From contig NZ_JAKJHX010000078.1 in the NCBI RefSeq assembly GCF_021648855.1, forward strand, positions 1-26,454: 26,454 bases of DNA, given 5' to 3'. The notes under the pieces were generated by a model. The model searched no databases. It saw only the letters and a list, made by a program, of their open reading frames with translations, and had not been told where the DNA came from. Source of the DNA: Tychonema litorale BBK16. GTDB taxonomy: Bacteria > Cyanobacteriota > Cyanobacteriia > Cyanobacteriales > Microcoleaceae. This document shows positions 1 to 7,595 of the stretch, one piece after another. How positions within the stretch are numbered: the first letter of the stretch is position 1; every line of letters begins with the position of its first letter. The position numbers and the translations under genes were made by a program.

Positions 1-74
1 CCGTCTCCTAATTTCGGCAACTAACTAATAATTCCGATGCTACCGGATTTGATATGACATATGTAAGTGGCTGG

Positions 75-476
75 TCAAATTTGGTTTGAGTTGCGAATTA
101 GCCCATTGTAATCGATTCTGACTGTTCCATTGCGAGAAACAGTAACAACGCTTTCTATCCTAAAGACAGATGAACCAGGCCTGCTTCCTTTAAAAGAAAA
201 AGTCCAAGTACCATCACCATTGTCCACAAAGGGTGATTCCGAAGAAACACCGTGCATAGAAGCTTCAGCTCGATATTGACCCAAGCCACCGTTAGCAGAT
301 TCTGCTGCTTGACGGGCTAGGTTTTTCGCCCGATTCAACTCAATATTATTGGAAACAATTTTGATCTCGTCGAATTCACCTGGAGGAGAAGGATTAGCAT
401 TACTCATTGTAGGTGAGACTCCAACAGTTACCACGGATAATGCTAGTAGAGAAAGAAGCCGAATGTTTGGTTTCAT
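75..476 (-). CDS. small exported protein of unknown function
   Basis: 133 aa. The N-terminus is a clear Sec signal peptide: basic start (MKPNIR), hydrophobic core LLSLLALSVVTVGV, and a likely cleavage after SNA near residue 27. The mature part is about 105 aa with no cysteine and alternating polar/hydrophobic stretches (DNGDGTWTFSFKG, VFRIESVVTVSRNGTVRIDY) that suggest a small beta-rich fold. I do not recognise the family. It is transcribed leftwards. The next gene on the same strand (the serine hydrolase at 679) is separated from it by a large palindrome, so it probably has its own promoter in 477-570. Periplasmic or secreted location is inferred from the signal peptide only. Confidence 0.75.
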   Translation of the reverse strand: MKPNIRLLSLLALSVVTVGVSPTMSNANPSPPGEFDEIKIVSNNIELNRAKNLARQAAESANGGLGQYRAEASMHGVSSESPFVDNGDGTWTFSFKGSRPGSSVFRIESVVTVSRNGTVRIDYNGLIRNSNQI

Positions 477-572
477 ATTGCAGACCGACTTATACTGTTG
501 TCAGATATACAAGATGTGTACAAAAAAATCCGGTCACTACAAAAAATTGTTTAATCGGTCGTAAGATTAAAG

Positions 573-656
573 GAACCGCGAAGACGCGAAGGACGCAAAG
601 GAAGAGAAAGAAAGAGACACCGTTCTTCCTTCGCGCTCTTCGTGTCTTCGCGGTTC
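573..656. repeat. 33-bp imperfect inverted repeat (cruciform/hairpin)
   Basis: Left arm 573-605 and right arm 624-656 are reverse complements over 33 nt with 4 mismatches, around an 18-nt loop. Arms begin GAACCGCGAAGAC and end AAGGAAGA. The four mismatches are all G/A differences, so a transcript could still pair through G-U at some of them. It lies just downstream of the serine-hydrolase stop codon on the minus strand, where it could end transcription, though no T-run follows. Its size and placement suggest an interspersed cyanobacterial palindromic repeat. Confidence 0.85.
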
Positions 657-678
657 GTTACTCCTTCTGTCTTCTGCT

Positions 679-2334
679 TTAATTTTTAATTTTCACTTTG
701 GAATCAACCGTAGCTTCTCCATCATTTAAATAGCGATAACTCATCCGAGAAATATCGCGAATCAAACTTTGAGCGGGCTTCTCAGTCTCCGGGGGATGCT
801 TCACCATTACCGCCACCAAATAACGCTTACCATTCGGTAAATCCACCATCCCTGCATCCGCGAGCAAAGTATTAATATTGCCAGTTTTGTGAGCAATAAT
901 TGCCTCCTCCCCCAAACCTTTTGGTAACAAACTATCATTCTTAGTTTGCTGCATAATTTGAAAAATACGATCGCGCGATTTGACCGAAACCAAATTACCG
1001 CGATCGATCTGAGCGATAATATTAATCAAATCCTTTGGACTGGTAGTATTCGTTCCCTCCAAATCCGGCAACTTATTGTTCAGTACCGTCGCCCTCAAAC
1101 CCCAGGTTGCAAAGTGCTGATTCAAAACTTCAGCACCTCCCAACAAATTAATCATCATATTTGTCGCGGTATTGTCGCTGACAACAATCATCTTTCTCGC
1201 AACTTCCAAAGCGGAATACTTCTTACCCGGAGTGTCATCTTGCATTTCCCCGGAACCACCCGCAATGTCTTCGGCGCGCAGGGTCAACATTTGATCTAAT
1301 CGCACTTTTCCCTCATCTACAGCTTGGAAAAAGGCTACTAAAATCGGCACTTTTATTGTACTAGCTGAAGCAAAAGTAACGTCGCCATTAAAATTTAGGT
1401 AGCTTCCACTATCTACATCAACCAGAAATATTCCTGCTGTCAAAGTAGGATTTTCGGTTGCCAAAACCTGAATTTGGGTTTTGAGGGCTGCTAATTCTTG
1501 ATTTAGTTGGAGTGCAGGCGGGGCTGCAACTGTAGCATTGGCGCTATCAGTTTCTGCTTGGGTTTTTTCCCCGTCGGCGATCGCGTTTTTTTGTTCTTGT
1601 GCAGTTACGCCCGATCGACTCACAGCATTCACCACTGACATCATTGTCCCGCAAATCACCGCCATCCCAACTCCCAAAATCAACAACCGAGTAGCATATA
1701 CCAGCGATGGCGTAGTTGGTGCTGTTGGCTTTTTGCGGGCTTTTTCGATTACTTGGGGACGTGGTTTCGGGGCTGATTGTTTTTTGACATTTGGGGGCGT
1801 TTTAGTCTCTGCAATAGGCTCTGAAGGTGGCTGGAAGCGATTTGCAGGACGGGGTGCAGGGATAGTTGGTGGTATTGGCTGGATGTCGGGATTACTGGCC
1901 GCACTAAGATTTTCCGATGGAGGCCCTGGATCGAATAAATCGATCGCAGCAAGGCCTTTTTTGCGAGATTGACGGCCCTTGGACTGGGGAGTTGGGCTTT
2001 TTCCCAGTTTTTTACCAGTAATTGCCGATGGGGGATTGAATAAAAAGTCTGATGGGTTAACTTCTGCGGAATTAGTGGAAGCAGAGGAATTGGCTCTCTT
2101 TCTGGTAGTGCTTAGTGGTTGCAAGGGTAAAGTCGAAGGTAATGTAGCTTTAGTGGAAACTTCCGGTTGTGGTTTCTGGGATTTGGCAGAATTACGACGA
2201 GGTGACTTACTAGACTGATTCGCTTTTCCCGACTGAGGTGGCTGGGAATCGGATTCGCTAGAAGATATTGAGGAGAGAACTGATAATATCGATCGCTTTG
2301 GAAATCGTTCTGTCACGTTTAACTCCTTCACCAC
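679..2334 (-). CDS. membrane-anchored class A beta-lactamase-like serine hydrolase
   Basis: 551 aa. Residues 1-205 are a low-complexity, Ser/Pro/Lys-rich cytoplasmic stretch; a single membrane segment follows at about 211-235 (LLILGVGMAVICGTMMSVV). The periplasmic domain (about 275-540) carries the three signature motifs of class A beta-lactamase/DD-peptidase folds: STIK at 325-328 (nucleophile Ser325), SDN at 386-388 and KTG at 483-485. The class A omega-loop ExxLN (Glu166) is not evident; the equivalent region reads LPDLEGTNTTSPKD. True beta-lactamase activity is therefore doubtful and a cell-wall-related peptidase or esterase is as likely. The long disordered cytoplasmic N-terminus is unlike ordinary secreted beta-lactamases. 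It starts 53 bp beyond the stop codon of the upstream trmJ-like gene on the same strand. Confidence 0.85.
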   Translation of the reverse strand: MVKELNVTERFPKRSILSVLSSISSSESDSQPPQSGKANQSSKSPRRNSAKSQKPQPEVSTKATLPSTLPLQPLSTTRKRANSSASTNSAEVNPSDFLFNPPSAITGKKLGKSPTPQSKGRQSRKKGLAAIDLFDPGPPSENLSAASNPDIQPIPPTIPAPRPANRFQPPSEPIAETKTPPNVKKQSAPKPRPQVIEKARKKPTAPTTPSLVYATRLLILGVGMAVICGTMMSVVNAVSRSGVTAQEQKNAIADGEKTQAETDSANATVAAPPALQLNQELAALKTQIQVLATENPTLTAGIFLVDVDSGSYLNFNGDVTFASASTIKVPILVAFFQAVDEGKVRLDQMLTLRAEDIAGGSGEMQDDTPGKKYSALEVARKMIVVSDNTATNMMINLLGGAEVLNQHFATWGLRATVLNNKLPDLEGTNTTSPKDLINIIAQIDRGNLVSVKSRDRIFQIMQQTKNDSLLPKGLGEEAIIAHKTGNINTLLADAGMVDLPNGKRYLVAVMVKHPPETEKPAQSLIRDISRMSYRYLNDGEATVDSKVKIKN

Positions 2335-2387
2335 TATAGACTTTTAAATTGAGATTTTCTAAGGTTGTCCGTTATCTTTTCTGTTAT

Positions 2388-3230
2388 TTACCCCTGAGTG
2401 TCGCCCGGACAATCTGGCAACGCCCCATCCAGACTATCAGAAACTGGAGCGATCGCACAGGTTTTCAATGCCCATTCTATTTGCCGCAGGGTACCGCGCA
2501 ACATGGCGACTTCATCAACAGTCGGATAGGCGCGATTGTACAAATGACGAAATTTTGCCATCCGGCTGGCTGCTGTGTGGGGATGCAAGTATCCTATTTT
2601 TAATAACACAGTTTCGAGTTTTTGGTAATATCCCTCCAGATTGTCAAAGGTAGCAGAAGCATCTTCTTCATTCCCCCTTGGGGGAGGTTCCTGATTTTCC
2701 CCCAATGGGGGAGGTAGGGGGGGGTTGACTTGGAGGGAGGGATTGACAACTGACTTATATAGTTCGTAACAACAGACAGCAACGGCTTGGGCGAGATTGA
2801 GGGATGTGTAAGCATCGCTGGAGGGAATGCGGATCAGGCGCTGAGCGTAGTTTAATTCGGCGTTAGTTAAACCGCAGTCTTCTCGACCAAAAATTAGGGC
2901 GCTGGGGGCTTCTAGGAGCCAAGGTAGGGCATCTGCGGGGTCTTCTCGTTTTGTGGCGATCGGGCGATCGTCTCCTGTAGTTGCGATCGCCCTTGTACAG
3001 CCTACCAAAGCTGCGGGCAAACTCTCAACAACTCTGGCATTTTCCAATATATCGGCGGCGCGCACAGCCATCAGTCGAGCTTCTTCCCCTAAATGATCGC
3101 ACTGGGGATTGACCAAAATTAATTGGTGCAAACCCATATTTTTCATCACGCGGGCCACTGAACCCACATTCAAAGGGCCTGCGGGTTCGACTAGAATAAT
3201 TCGGATGTTGGCATTGGCCGTTTGGAGCAT
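2388..3230 (-). CDS. trmJ: tRNA 2'-O-ribose methyltransferase, TrmJ/SPOUT family
   Basis: 280 aa. The SPOUT methyltransferase domain (about 1-165) shows the TrmH-class motifs: motif 1 around NVGSVARVMKNMG (residues 21-33), motif 2 IFGREDCGLTNAEL (about 113-126) and motif 3 SLNLAQAVAV (about 142-151), which form the knotted SAM site. TrmJ enzymes 2'-O-methylate position 32 of tRNA in the anticodon loop. A proline-rich linker (about 165-190, PPLPPPLGENQEPPPRG) is encoded by a G/C-rich repeat and joins the catalytic core to the C-terminal dimerisation-type helices (LEGYYQKLETVLLKIGYLHPH). The start is 33 bp from the divergent DUF2256 gene, so the two may share a promoter region. Choice of TrmJ rather than another SPOUT member rests on the long C-terminal extension. 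Confidence 0.85.
   Translation of the reverse strand: MLQTANANIRIILVEPAGPLNVGSVARVMKNMGLHQLILVNPQCDHLGEEARLMAVRAADILENARVVESLPAALVGCTRAIATTGDDRPIATKREDPADALPWLLEAPSALIFGREDCGLTNAELNYAQRLIRIPSSDAYTSLNLAQAVAVCCYELYKSVVNPSLQVNPPLPPPLGENQEPPPRGNEEDASATFDNLEGYYQKLETVLLKIGYLHPHTAASRMAKFRHLYNRAYPTVDEVAMLRGTLRQIEWALKTCAIAPVSDSLDGALPDCPGDTQG
2671..2744. repeat. G/C-tract repeat inserted in the trmJ linker
   Basis: Two short palindromic blocks in tandem: CCCCCTTGGGGGAGG (from 2673) and CCCCCAATGGGGGAGG (from 2699), then a G8 run. Each is self-complementary (CCCCC..GGGGG), and together they encode the proline/glycine-rich linker of the TrmJ-like protein. Such CCCCC/GGGGG units resemble dispersed intergenic repeats of cyanobacteria; here the unit is in frame inside a gene. 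Confidence 0.75.
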
Positions 3231-3263
3231 TTAATTTGTTAATAATCTATTGTCAAAACTAGC

Positions 3264-3419
3264 ATGGCTAAGCAACGAGCGAAATCCGATTTACCGACGA
3301 AAATGTGCCCGGTGTGCGATCGACCTTTTACTTGGCGCAAAAAATGGGCTGACTGCTGGGATGAAGTAAAATATTGCTCGGATCGCTGTCGCCGCCGTCG
3401 CAATTCCACCGAAAGTTAA
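3264..3419 (+). CDS. DUF2256 family zinc-ribbon-like small protein
   Basis: 51 aa, too short for most ORF callers. The sequence begins MAKQRAKSDLPTK and then has a four-cysteine pattern, CPVC (15-18) and CSDRC (38-42), with PFTWRKKWADCWDEVKYC between, ending in an arginine cluster (RRRR). This is the characteristic DUF2256 layout: a tiny treble-clef/zinc-ribbon-like protein widespread in cyanobacteria and other bacteria. Function is unknown; the basic tail would allow nucleic-acid contact (inference). It starts 33 bp from the divergent trmJ-like gene and ends 68 bp before the isoaspartyl peptidase gene on the same strand. Confidence 0.88.
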   Translation: MAKQRAKSDLPTKMCPVCDRPFTWRKKWADCWDEVKYCSDRCRRRRNSTES

Positions 3420-3487
3420 GAATCTCTTGCCATTTGCAAAACCGAGGTTAAGATTGCAAAGGAAAAATTTTAGGTTAGTTAGACAGT

Positions 3488-4423
3488 ATGGCATCGCAAC
3501 AGATACAACCAAAGCTAGTTATTCACGGCGGTGCCGGCAATTCTCTTCAGGGTAAGGGCGGACTTGAAGCGGTGCGTAAATCGCTATACAAGGTGTTGGA
3601 AGAAGTTTATCCGATGCTGAAAGACGGTGCGAGTGCCATAGATGCAGTGGTGCGTGGCTGTCGGTTGTTGGAAGATGATCCTCGCTTCAATGCTGGTACC
3701 GGTTCCGTGGTGCAGTCGGATGGTCAAATTCGGATGAGTGCTGCGCTGATGGATGGTTTTGTGCAACGTTTCAGCGGGGCGATTAATGTTTCTCGTGTTC
3801 AACATCCGATCGAACTTGCTAAATTTTTGCAGACTTCGGACGATCGGGTACTCTCAGATTATGGCTCAGCGGAATTGCTACGTGAACTTCAATTGCCGAT
3901 TTACGATCCGATGACGGATTTGCGTTTGCATGAGTGGATGGAGGAACGCAAAGGTAATTTTAGCAGAGCAATGGCTGGAGTTGTTGCTGAACCGGCGGGA
4001 GTTGGGACGATCGGAGTCGTAGCTTTGGATGCTGAGGGGCGTTTGGCTGCGGGTACTTCGACTGGCGGCAAGGGTTTTGAGCGGATTGGGCGGGTGAGCG
4101 ATTCTGCGATGCCGGCGGGGAATTACGCAACTGGGAGTGCGGCGGTAAGTTGCACAGGAATTGGCGAACACATTATGGATGAATGTTTGGCTGCCAAAAT
4201 TGTGATTCGGGTGACGGATGGTTTTAGTTTGAAAGCTGCTTTAGAGCGTTCTTTTGCGGAAGCTGAGTCTCGCCAACGGGATTTTGGGGCAATTGGAATT
4301 GATGCTAGTGGTGCGATCGGCTGTGGTAAAACTAGCGATATACTTCTGGGTGCTTTTCACAACGGTATGGAAATGGGCGATACTTTGGAAATGAGCAAGG
4401 GAACTCTCATTTTTATTGCTTAA
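3488..4423 (+). CDS. iaaA: isoaspartyl peptidase / plant-type L-asparaginase (Ntn hydrolase)
   Basis: 311 aa, the usual length for the family. The protein is an N-terminal-nucleophile hydrolase precursor that cleaves itself before a Thr and then hydrolyses isoaspartyl dipeptides and asparagine. Visible motifs: VIHGGAGN (11-18) of the alpha subunit, NAGTGSV (68-74), and the autocleavage/nucleophile site GTIGVVALD with Thr174, followed by AAGTSTGG (188-194), which supplies the second conserved Thr. The substrate-loop motif normally reads GRVGDSP...GAG; here it is GRVSDSAMPAGNYA (201-214), a variant that could shift substrate range. The start ATG 3488 puts MASQQIQPKLVIHGG in the usual place. Role: recycling of isoaspartyl peptides, including those left by cyanophycin breakdown (family knowledge). 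A 10-bp inverted repeat follows the stop. Confidence 0.92.
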   Translation: MASQQIQPKLVIHGGAGNSLQGKGGLEAVRKSLYKVLEEVYPMLKDGASAIDAVVRGCRLLEDDPRFNAGTGSVVQSDGQIRMSAALMDGFVQRFSGAINVSRVQHPIELAKFLQTSDDRVLSDYGSAELLRELQLPIYDPMTDLRLHEWMEERKGNFSRAMAGVVAEPAGVGTIGVVALDAEGRLAAGTSTGGKGFERIGRVSDSAMPAGNYATGSAAVSCTGIGEHIMDECLAAKIVIRVTDGFSLKAALERSFAEAESRQRDFGAIGIDASGAIGCGKTSDILLGAFHNGMEMGDTLEMSKGTLIFIA

Positions 4424-4436
4424 AAAGGCGAGTGGT

Positions 4437-4478
4437 AGCCAGATCCGCGACTTCGCAGAAGTTATCTGGGATCTGGCT
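4437..4478 (+). terminator. nested hairpin downstream of the isoaspartyl peptidase gene
   Basis: Perfect 10-bp inverted repeat: AGCCAGATCC (4437-4446) pairs with GGATCTGGCT (4469-4478). The 22-nt loop holds a second stem, ACTTC/GAAGT. It starts 13 bp after the stop codon. There is no long T-run, so it may be an imperfect terminator or a 3'-end stabiliser. Confidence 0.55.
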
Positions 4479-4639
4479 CGGCGTTAATTTAATATCATGT
4501 CCGGTTGCGTCGTTCCGCTATCATAGTTTTTTGTATTGGCTCTGAATCTATTTTAACAAAGATCGCCTTCAGTAGAATTTGATAGTAAGGTATGCTGAAG
4601 AAATCAACATTCATAAAAAAATGATAATAAAATTATGTT

Positions 4640-4655
4640 AAGGTGTAAAGGTGTA
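4640..4655 (+). promoter_or_regulatory. tandem 8-bp repeat in front of the DUF6932-like gene
   Basis: AAGGTGTA occurs twice head to tail (4640-4647, 4648-4655), followed by AGGCC and the ATG at 4661. It overlaps the ribosome-binding region, so a protein binding here (for example the XRE protein of the same unit) could block translation or transcription. Upstream (4560-4640) is A/T-rich and promoter-like. Confidence 0.35.
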
Positions 4656-4660
4656 AGGCC

Positions 4661-5107
4661 ATGATTCCAGAATTTGACGAGCATGGCAACTTGCCACCAG
4701 GAGTGTATTGGGCAGAATGGGAAGAGTTCAAAGAGCGATTTGGCACAACACCGCGTCGCAGTCGTATGATAGATGGATTGCAAATGGCAATGGAGCAACT
4801 AAAAGCAGCAGGATGCAGGACAATTTACATCAATGGTAGCTTTGTTACTAGCAAACTAGCTCCTCAAGACTTTGATGCCTGTTGGGATAGAGAGGATGTG
4901 GATATGAATTATCTAAAAACTCAGGCTCCTCGACTGAGAAATTATGCAGACCGAGCTGCTCAAAAAGCTTTTTATCGCGGTGAGATTTTTCCATCTGACC
5001 AACCAGTCGGTAGTTACGATATAACTTCCTATGAATTGTTTCAGCGGGATAGAGAGCGAAATCCTAAAGGAATTATTGCTATAGATTTAGTCAGGTGGTC
5101 GCCATGA
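4661..5107 (+). CDS. DUF6932-like protein with nucleotidyltransferase-type motifs (putative toxin)
   Basis: 148 aa. The start (MIPEFDEHGNLPPGVYWAEWEEF) and the motif YINGSFVTSKLAPQDFDACW match the pattern I know for DUF6932 proteins. GS at 59-60 followed by D70-x-D72, with a third acidic residue at D142 (IIAIDL), is the layout of the minimal DNA-polymerase-beta-like nucleotidyltransferase fold (hG[S/G]...DxD...D). The stop codon overlaps the start of the XRE-type gene as ATGA (5104-5107), so the two are translationally coupled. A catalytic protein with a coupled HTH partner is the usual architecture of a type II-like toxin-antitoxin or abortive-infection module, but neither toxicity nor substrate can be read from sequence. 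Confidence 0.72.
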   Translation: MIPEFDEHGNLPPGVYWAEWEEFKERFGTTPRRSRMIDGLQMAMEQLKAAGCRTIYINGSFVTSKLAPQDFDACWDREDVDMNYLKTQAPRLRNYADRAAQKAFYRGEIFPSDQPVGSYDITSYELFQRDRERNPKGIIAIDLVRWSP

Positions 5108-5637
5108 TTAGAAATGAAAATCAATATGAATGTACGCAAGAGTTACTGAAGAGATGTGAATATACGCTAGCCCAATATGACGCACAAGATGAAGAGGTAA
5201 AACAGAACGATCCTTGGTGGTCAGCGATGCGCGAATCGATGCAAAGTCATTTGGATGCTTTCAAGGCAGAAATAGCTGAATATGAAAGATTGCTGACTTT
5301 GGATCGCACCAAAGATTTCAGAATTGAAGTAGACTCGATTTTAGAAATGCCGAGGGTTTTAATTAAGGCTCGGATTGCTGCCCAAATGAGTCAAAAGGAA
5401 CTTGCGGATAGGCTGGGACTTGAAGAAAGCCGAATTAAACAATACGAAGATTCAGATTATCAATGTGCCAGTTGGGTGGAAATTATCGATATTACTGAAG
5501 CCTTAGCTGTGGAGCTGAAAATAGCGAGTTTTGTTGTTGACTTTCAGGAGATGGAAATTAGAAAAAAATCTCTAGCAGAGCTTGTGGAACGACAGCGAAA
5601 GAAGTTAGAACTTAATAACCAGAGAGTTGAGAGATAG
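5104..5637 (+). CDS. XRE-type helix-turn-helix protein (putative antitoxin/regulator)
   Basis: 177 aa from the ATG at 5104, which overlaps the preceding stop as ATGA; the upstream GTG (5095) lies inside the preceding gene and is less likely. Residues 1-75 are a charged, probably helical region (AFKAEIAEYERLLTL). A classical XRE/Cro HTH follows at about 85-145: ARIAAQMSQKELADRLGLEE then SRIKQYEDSDY. The C-terminal 30 residues are a charged helix (LAELVERQRKKLELNNQRVER). It probably represses its own operon, with the tandem AAGGTGTA at 4640 as a possible operator (inference). It faces the WD40 gene convergently with 47 bp between them. Confidence 0.8.
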   Translation: MIRNENQYECTQELLKRCEYTLAQYDAQDEEVKQNDPWWSAMRESMQSHLDAFKAEIAEYERLLTLDRTKDFRIEVDSILEMPRVLIKARIAAQMSQKELADRLGLEESRIKQYEDSDYQCASWVEIIDITEALAVELKIASFVVDFQEMEIRKKSLAELVERQRKKLELNNQRVER

Positions 5638-5684
5638 TCATTAATAACTTAATCATCACCAATCACCTCAACCATTCAACCATC

Positions 5685-6935
5685 TTAAATCCGCAGTTGC
5701 CAAAGTTTAACATTACCATTCTCCCCACCGCTGACCAAAGTTTCGCCCAAAAGCCCGATCGCCACTGCGGAAATAGGACTAGAATTTCCTTCCAAAGTGT
5801 GCATCAACTCCCCGCCAAAATTCCAAATTCTCACAGCACCATCAAAACAACCCACAGCAAAATATTTCCCATCAGGACTAATTACAGCCGCTGAAGTAAT
5901 CCGAATTCCCGTTTGCAAGGAATGCAATAATTCCCCTGTTTGCAAATTCCACAAGTTAATACTTTTACCACTGTGGCTAACCAGAATTCGACTATCGGGA
6001 GCAATCGCCACATAATTTTCACTCCCAAAAGTTCCCCGCACTTCGCCACTAGGAAGTTCCCACATCGTGACTGTAGCGCGACAGAAACCACTGGCTGCAT
6101 TCAACCCGCTGGCTACTAGCATTTTGCCGTTGGGACTCAGGGCGATCGCACTAATATCATCCCCTTGATAGCCTTCCAAAACTTGCAGCAATTGACCACT
6201 ATTCAAGTGCTGAAGCTTGACAGTGCCTCTGGTAGTGCCGATCGCCAAAATTTGCCAATCTAAGCTCACAGCCACTGATTCATGGCGATGTACGTCTGCC
6301 AAACGCTTCAGCAGTTGGCCATTTTGCAAGTTCCAGAGTTTGACACTCCCCGCGCGCGATCGGGTCAACAGCGTTTTGCTGGCGGGGCTGAAAGCAACTA
6401 GCAAAACCGCCGTTGAATGTCCCGAAATCGTCCGCAGCAATTCGCCACTGTGCAAACTCCAAACCTTCACTGTACTGTCATGAGAACCCGTGGCGAGATA
6501 TTGTCCGTCGGGACTGATAGCGACAGACAAAATGCTGTCTGAATGGTGGAGAGTGGCTTTTAAGCTGACGCCTGTTAAGGTTTTTGGCTGCGTTTTATAC
6601 CCGGCTATTTCCAGCCAGTCGATCGCATCTCGCCAATTTGTCAAAGCATTTCTGGGTCTATTTGTCAAGAATTCTAGATATCGGTACAAAGTTTTGGACA
6701 AATCAACTTCTACACCTTTGGTTTGTTTATTCAGAAGTATCGAAATTTCGGCGGGGCTGTAGCCGCACAACAACCCACAGAGATGGCGCTTTTCTACTGG
6801 TGTTAGCCCTCTTCTGGTGTGGGGCGCGAATTGTTGTTTGGCATTTGCTAAGTCGCTGTAAAGCTTTTGGGTATCCCAGTCGTTGCTGGCGCGTGCAAAT
6901 GGTTCTTCGGGTGAATCGGGGGTGGAGGGCATCAT
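5685..6935 (-). CDS. WD40-repeat protein with N-terminal HTH-like domain
   Basis: 416 aa. Residues about 20-115 (LYSDLANAKQQFAPHTRRGLTPVEKRHLCGLLCGYSPAEI..., giving an HTH-like helix set ending AIDWLEIAGYK) match a domain often found at the N-terminus of cyanobacterial WD40 and NTPase proteins. Residues 122-416 form about seven WD40 blades, each with a [V/I]KVW/VKLW-type end (KVWSLHSGELL, KLWNLQNGQLL, NLWNLQTGELL, RIWNFGGEL, KLWQLRI), enough to close one propeller. The blade around 205-225 (VKLQHLNSGQ) is degenerate. There is no transmembrane segment or catalytic domain, so it is a probable scaffold. Two ATG codons open the ORF (6935 and 6932). It is divergent from the small membrane-protein gene at 7132. 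Confidence 0.85.
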   Translation of the reverse strand: MMPSTPDSPEEPFARASNDWDTQKLYSDLANAKQQFAPHTRRGLTPVEKRHLCGLLCGYSPAEISILLNKQTKGVEVDLSKTLYRYLEFLTNRPRNALTNWRDAIDWLEIAGYKTQPKTLTGVSLKATLHHSDSILSVAISPDGQYLATGSHDSTVKVWSLHSGELLRTISGHSTAVLLVAFSPASKTLLTRSRAGSVKLWNLQNGQLLKRLADVHRHESVAVSLDWQILAIGTTRGTVKLQHLNSGQLLQVLEGYQGDDISAIALSPNGKMLVASGLNAASGFCRATVTMWELPSGEVRGTFGSENYVAIAPDSRILVSHSGKSINLWNLQTGELLHSLQTGIRITSAAVISPDGKYFAVGCFDGAVRIWNFGGELMHTLEGNSSPISAVAIGLLGETLVSGGENGNVKLWQLRI

Positions 6936-6956
6936 TTGCGGCAGTCGCGATCGAGT

Positions 6957-6991
6957 TCCTAGTCAAATTCCTAACCAAAATCCTAACATTC
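6957..6991. promoter_or_regulatory. 12-bp-period direct repeats, copy 1
   Basis: Three phased units, each starting CCTA: CCTAGTCAAATT, CCTAACCAAAAT, CCTAACATT. A 31-bp stretch (6961-6991) matches 7603-7633 at 27 of 31 positions. It lies in the divergent space between the WD40 gene (start 6935) and the membrane-protein gene at 7132. Spacing near one helical turn is typical of sites for OmpR/PhoB-class response regulators (general knowledge). Confidence 0.5.
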
Positions 6992-7131
6992 GCTGTGTGC
7001 GATCGGACTGGATTCACCACTAATCTATTTCTAACACAGCAAACACCGAAAAGAGTTTCCGGTTAAAAATTCCTTTTAATCATAACCTTTACAGTTTGCA
7101 AAATAACTATACATTAACGGAGAAATAGAAA

Positions 7132-7494
7132 ATGTCTGCAATTGCAATTACCTTATTTTTTGTTCTGGGTTTTGTTTTAAGTTTAGTTGGTAGCATTTGG
7201 GGATTAGTTCAAGCATTTCAAGAAGACGTTGTTTGGGGATTACTTTACTTGATTGTACCATTTGCGGGATTCGTTTTTTATGCCAAAAAATGGAGCAATC
7301 TCAAAATCAGAAAAACCTTTTTAATTCAATGTGCAGGATTGTTCATGTTTGTATTGGGAAGCATTACTACAGCAATTTTTCCACCCGCATCTGTGCCTGT
7401 GGATCAGGGTTCTAACGAGCAATCGCCTTCTGCTTTTCCTTCGGATTTCAACACTTCCCCGTCACCTGGTGTCAAACCAAAACCATCTCCTTAA
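7132..7494 (+). CDS. small membrane protein, paralogue of the next gene
   Basis: 120 aa with three predicted membrane segments, at about 3-26, 33-51 and 61-83, and a Pro/Ser-rich C-terminal tail (SPSAFPSDFNTSPSPGVKPKPSP). The ribosome-binding site GGAG sits 10 nt upstream (acGGAGAAATAGAAAATG). Residues 1-70 are closely similar to the next gene's product, sharing SIWGLVQAFQE/YIWGLVQAFQE, VVWGLLY and RKTFLIQ, so the two arose by tandem duplication. This copy ends after the tail and lacks the TPR of its partner. I do not recognise a named family and give no function. Confidence 0.75.
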   Translation: MSAIAITLFFVLGFVLSLVGSIWGLVQAFQEDVVWGLLYLIVPFAGFVFYAKKWSNLKIRKTFLIQCAGLFMFVLGSITTAIFPPASVPVDQGSNEQSPSAFPSDFNTSPSPGVKPKPSP

Positions 7495-7512
7495 GTTTCT
7501 GTCGCATTGAGT

Positions 7513-7529
7513 GCCGAACCCAATTCGGC
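7513..7529 (+). terminator. short hairpin after the first membrane-protein paralogue
   Basis: GCCGAA (7513-7518) pairs with TTCGGC (7524-7529) around a 5-nt loop, 18 bp after the stop codon. No T-run follows, so termination is uncertain. Confidence 0.35.
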
Positions 7530-7595
7530 TCTGATTGCTGCTAAACAACATGAATCTAAGCAGTTTATTTGAAAAATAATCGTTACTTACGATTT

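Noticed and set aside
413..682. Plus-strand ORFs across the 573-656 palindrome
   Set aside because: They cover a palindromic repeat and the antisense of the exported-protein gene. The translated RRTQRKRKKE part is repeat-derived.
6584..7066. 160-aa plus-strand ORF opposite the WD40 N-terminus
   Set aside because: It is antisense to a clearly coding domain with good motif support, and its own translation shows no family features.
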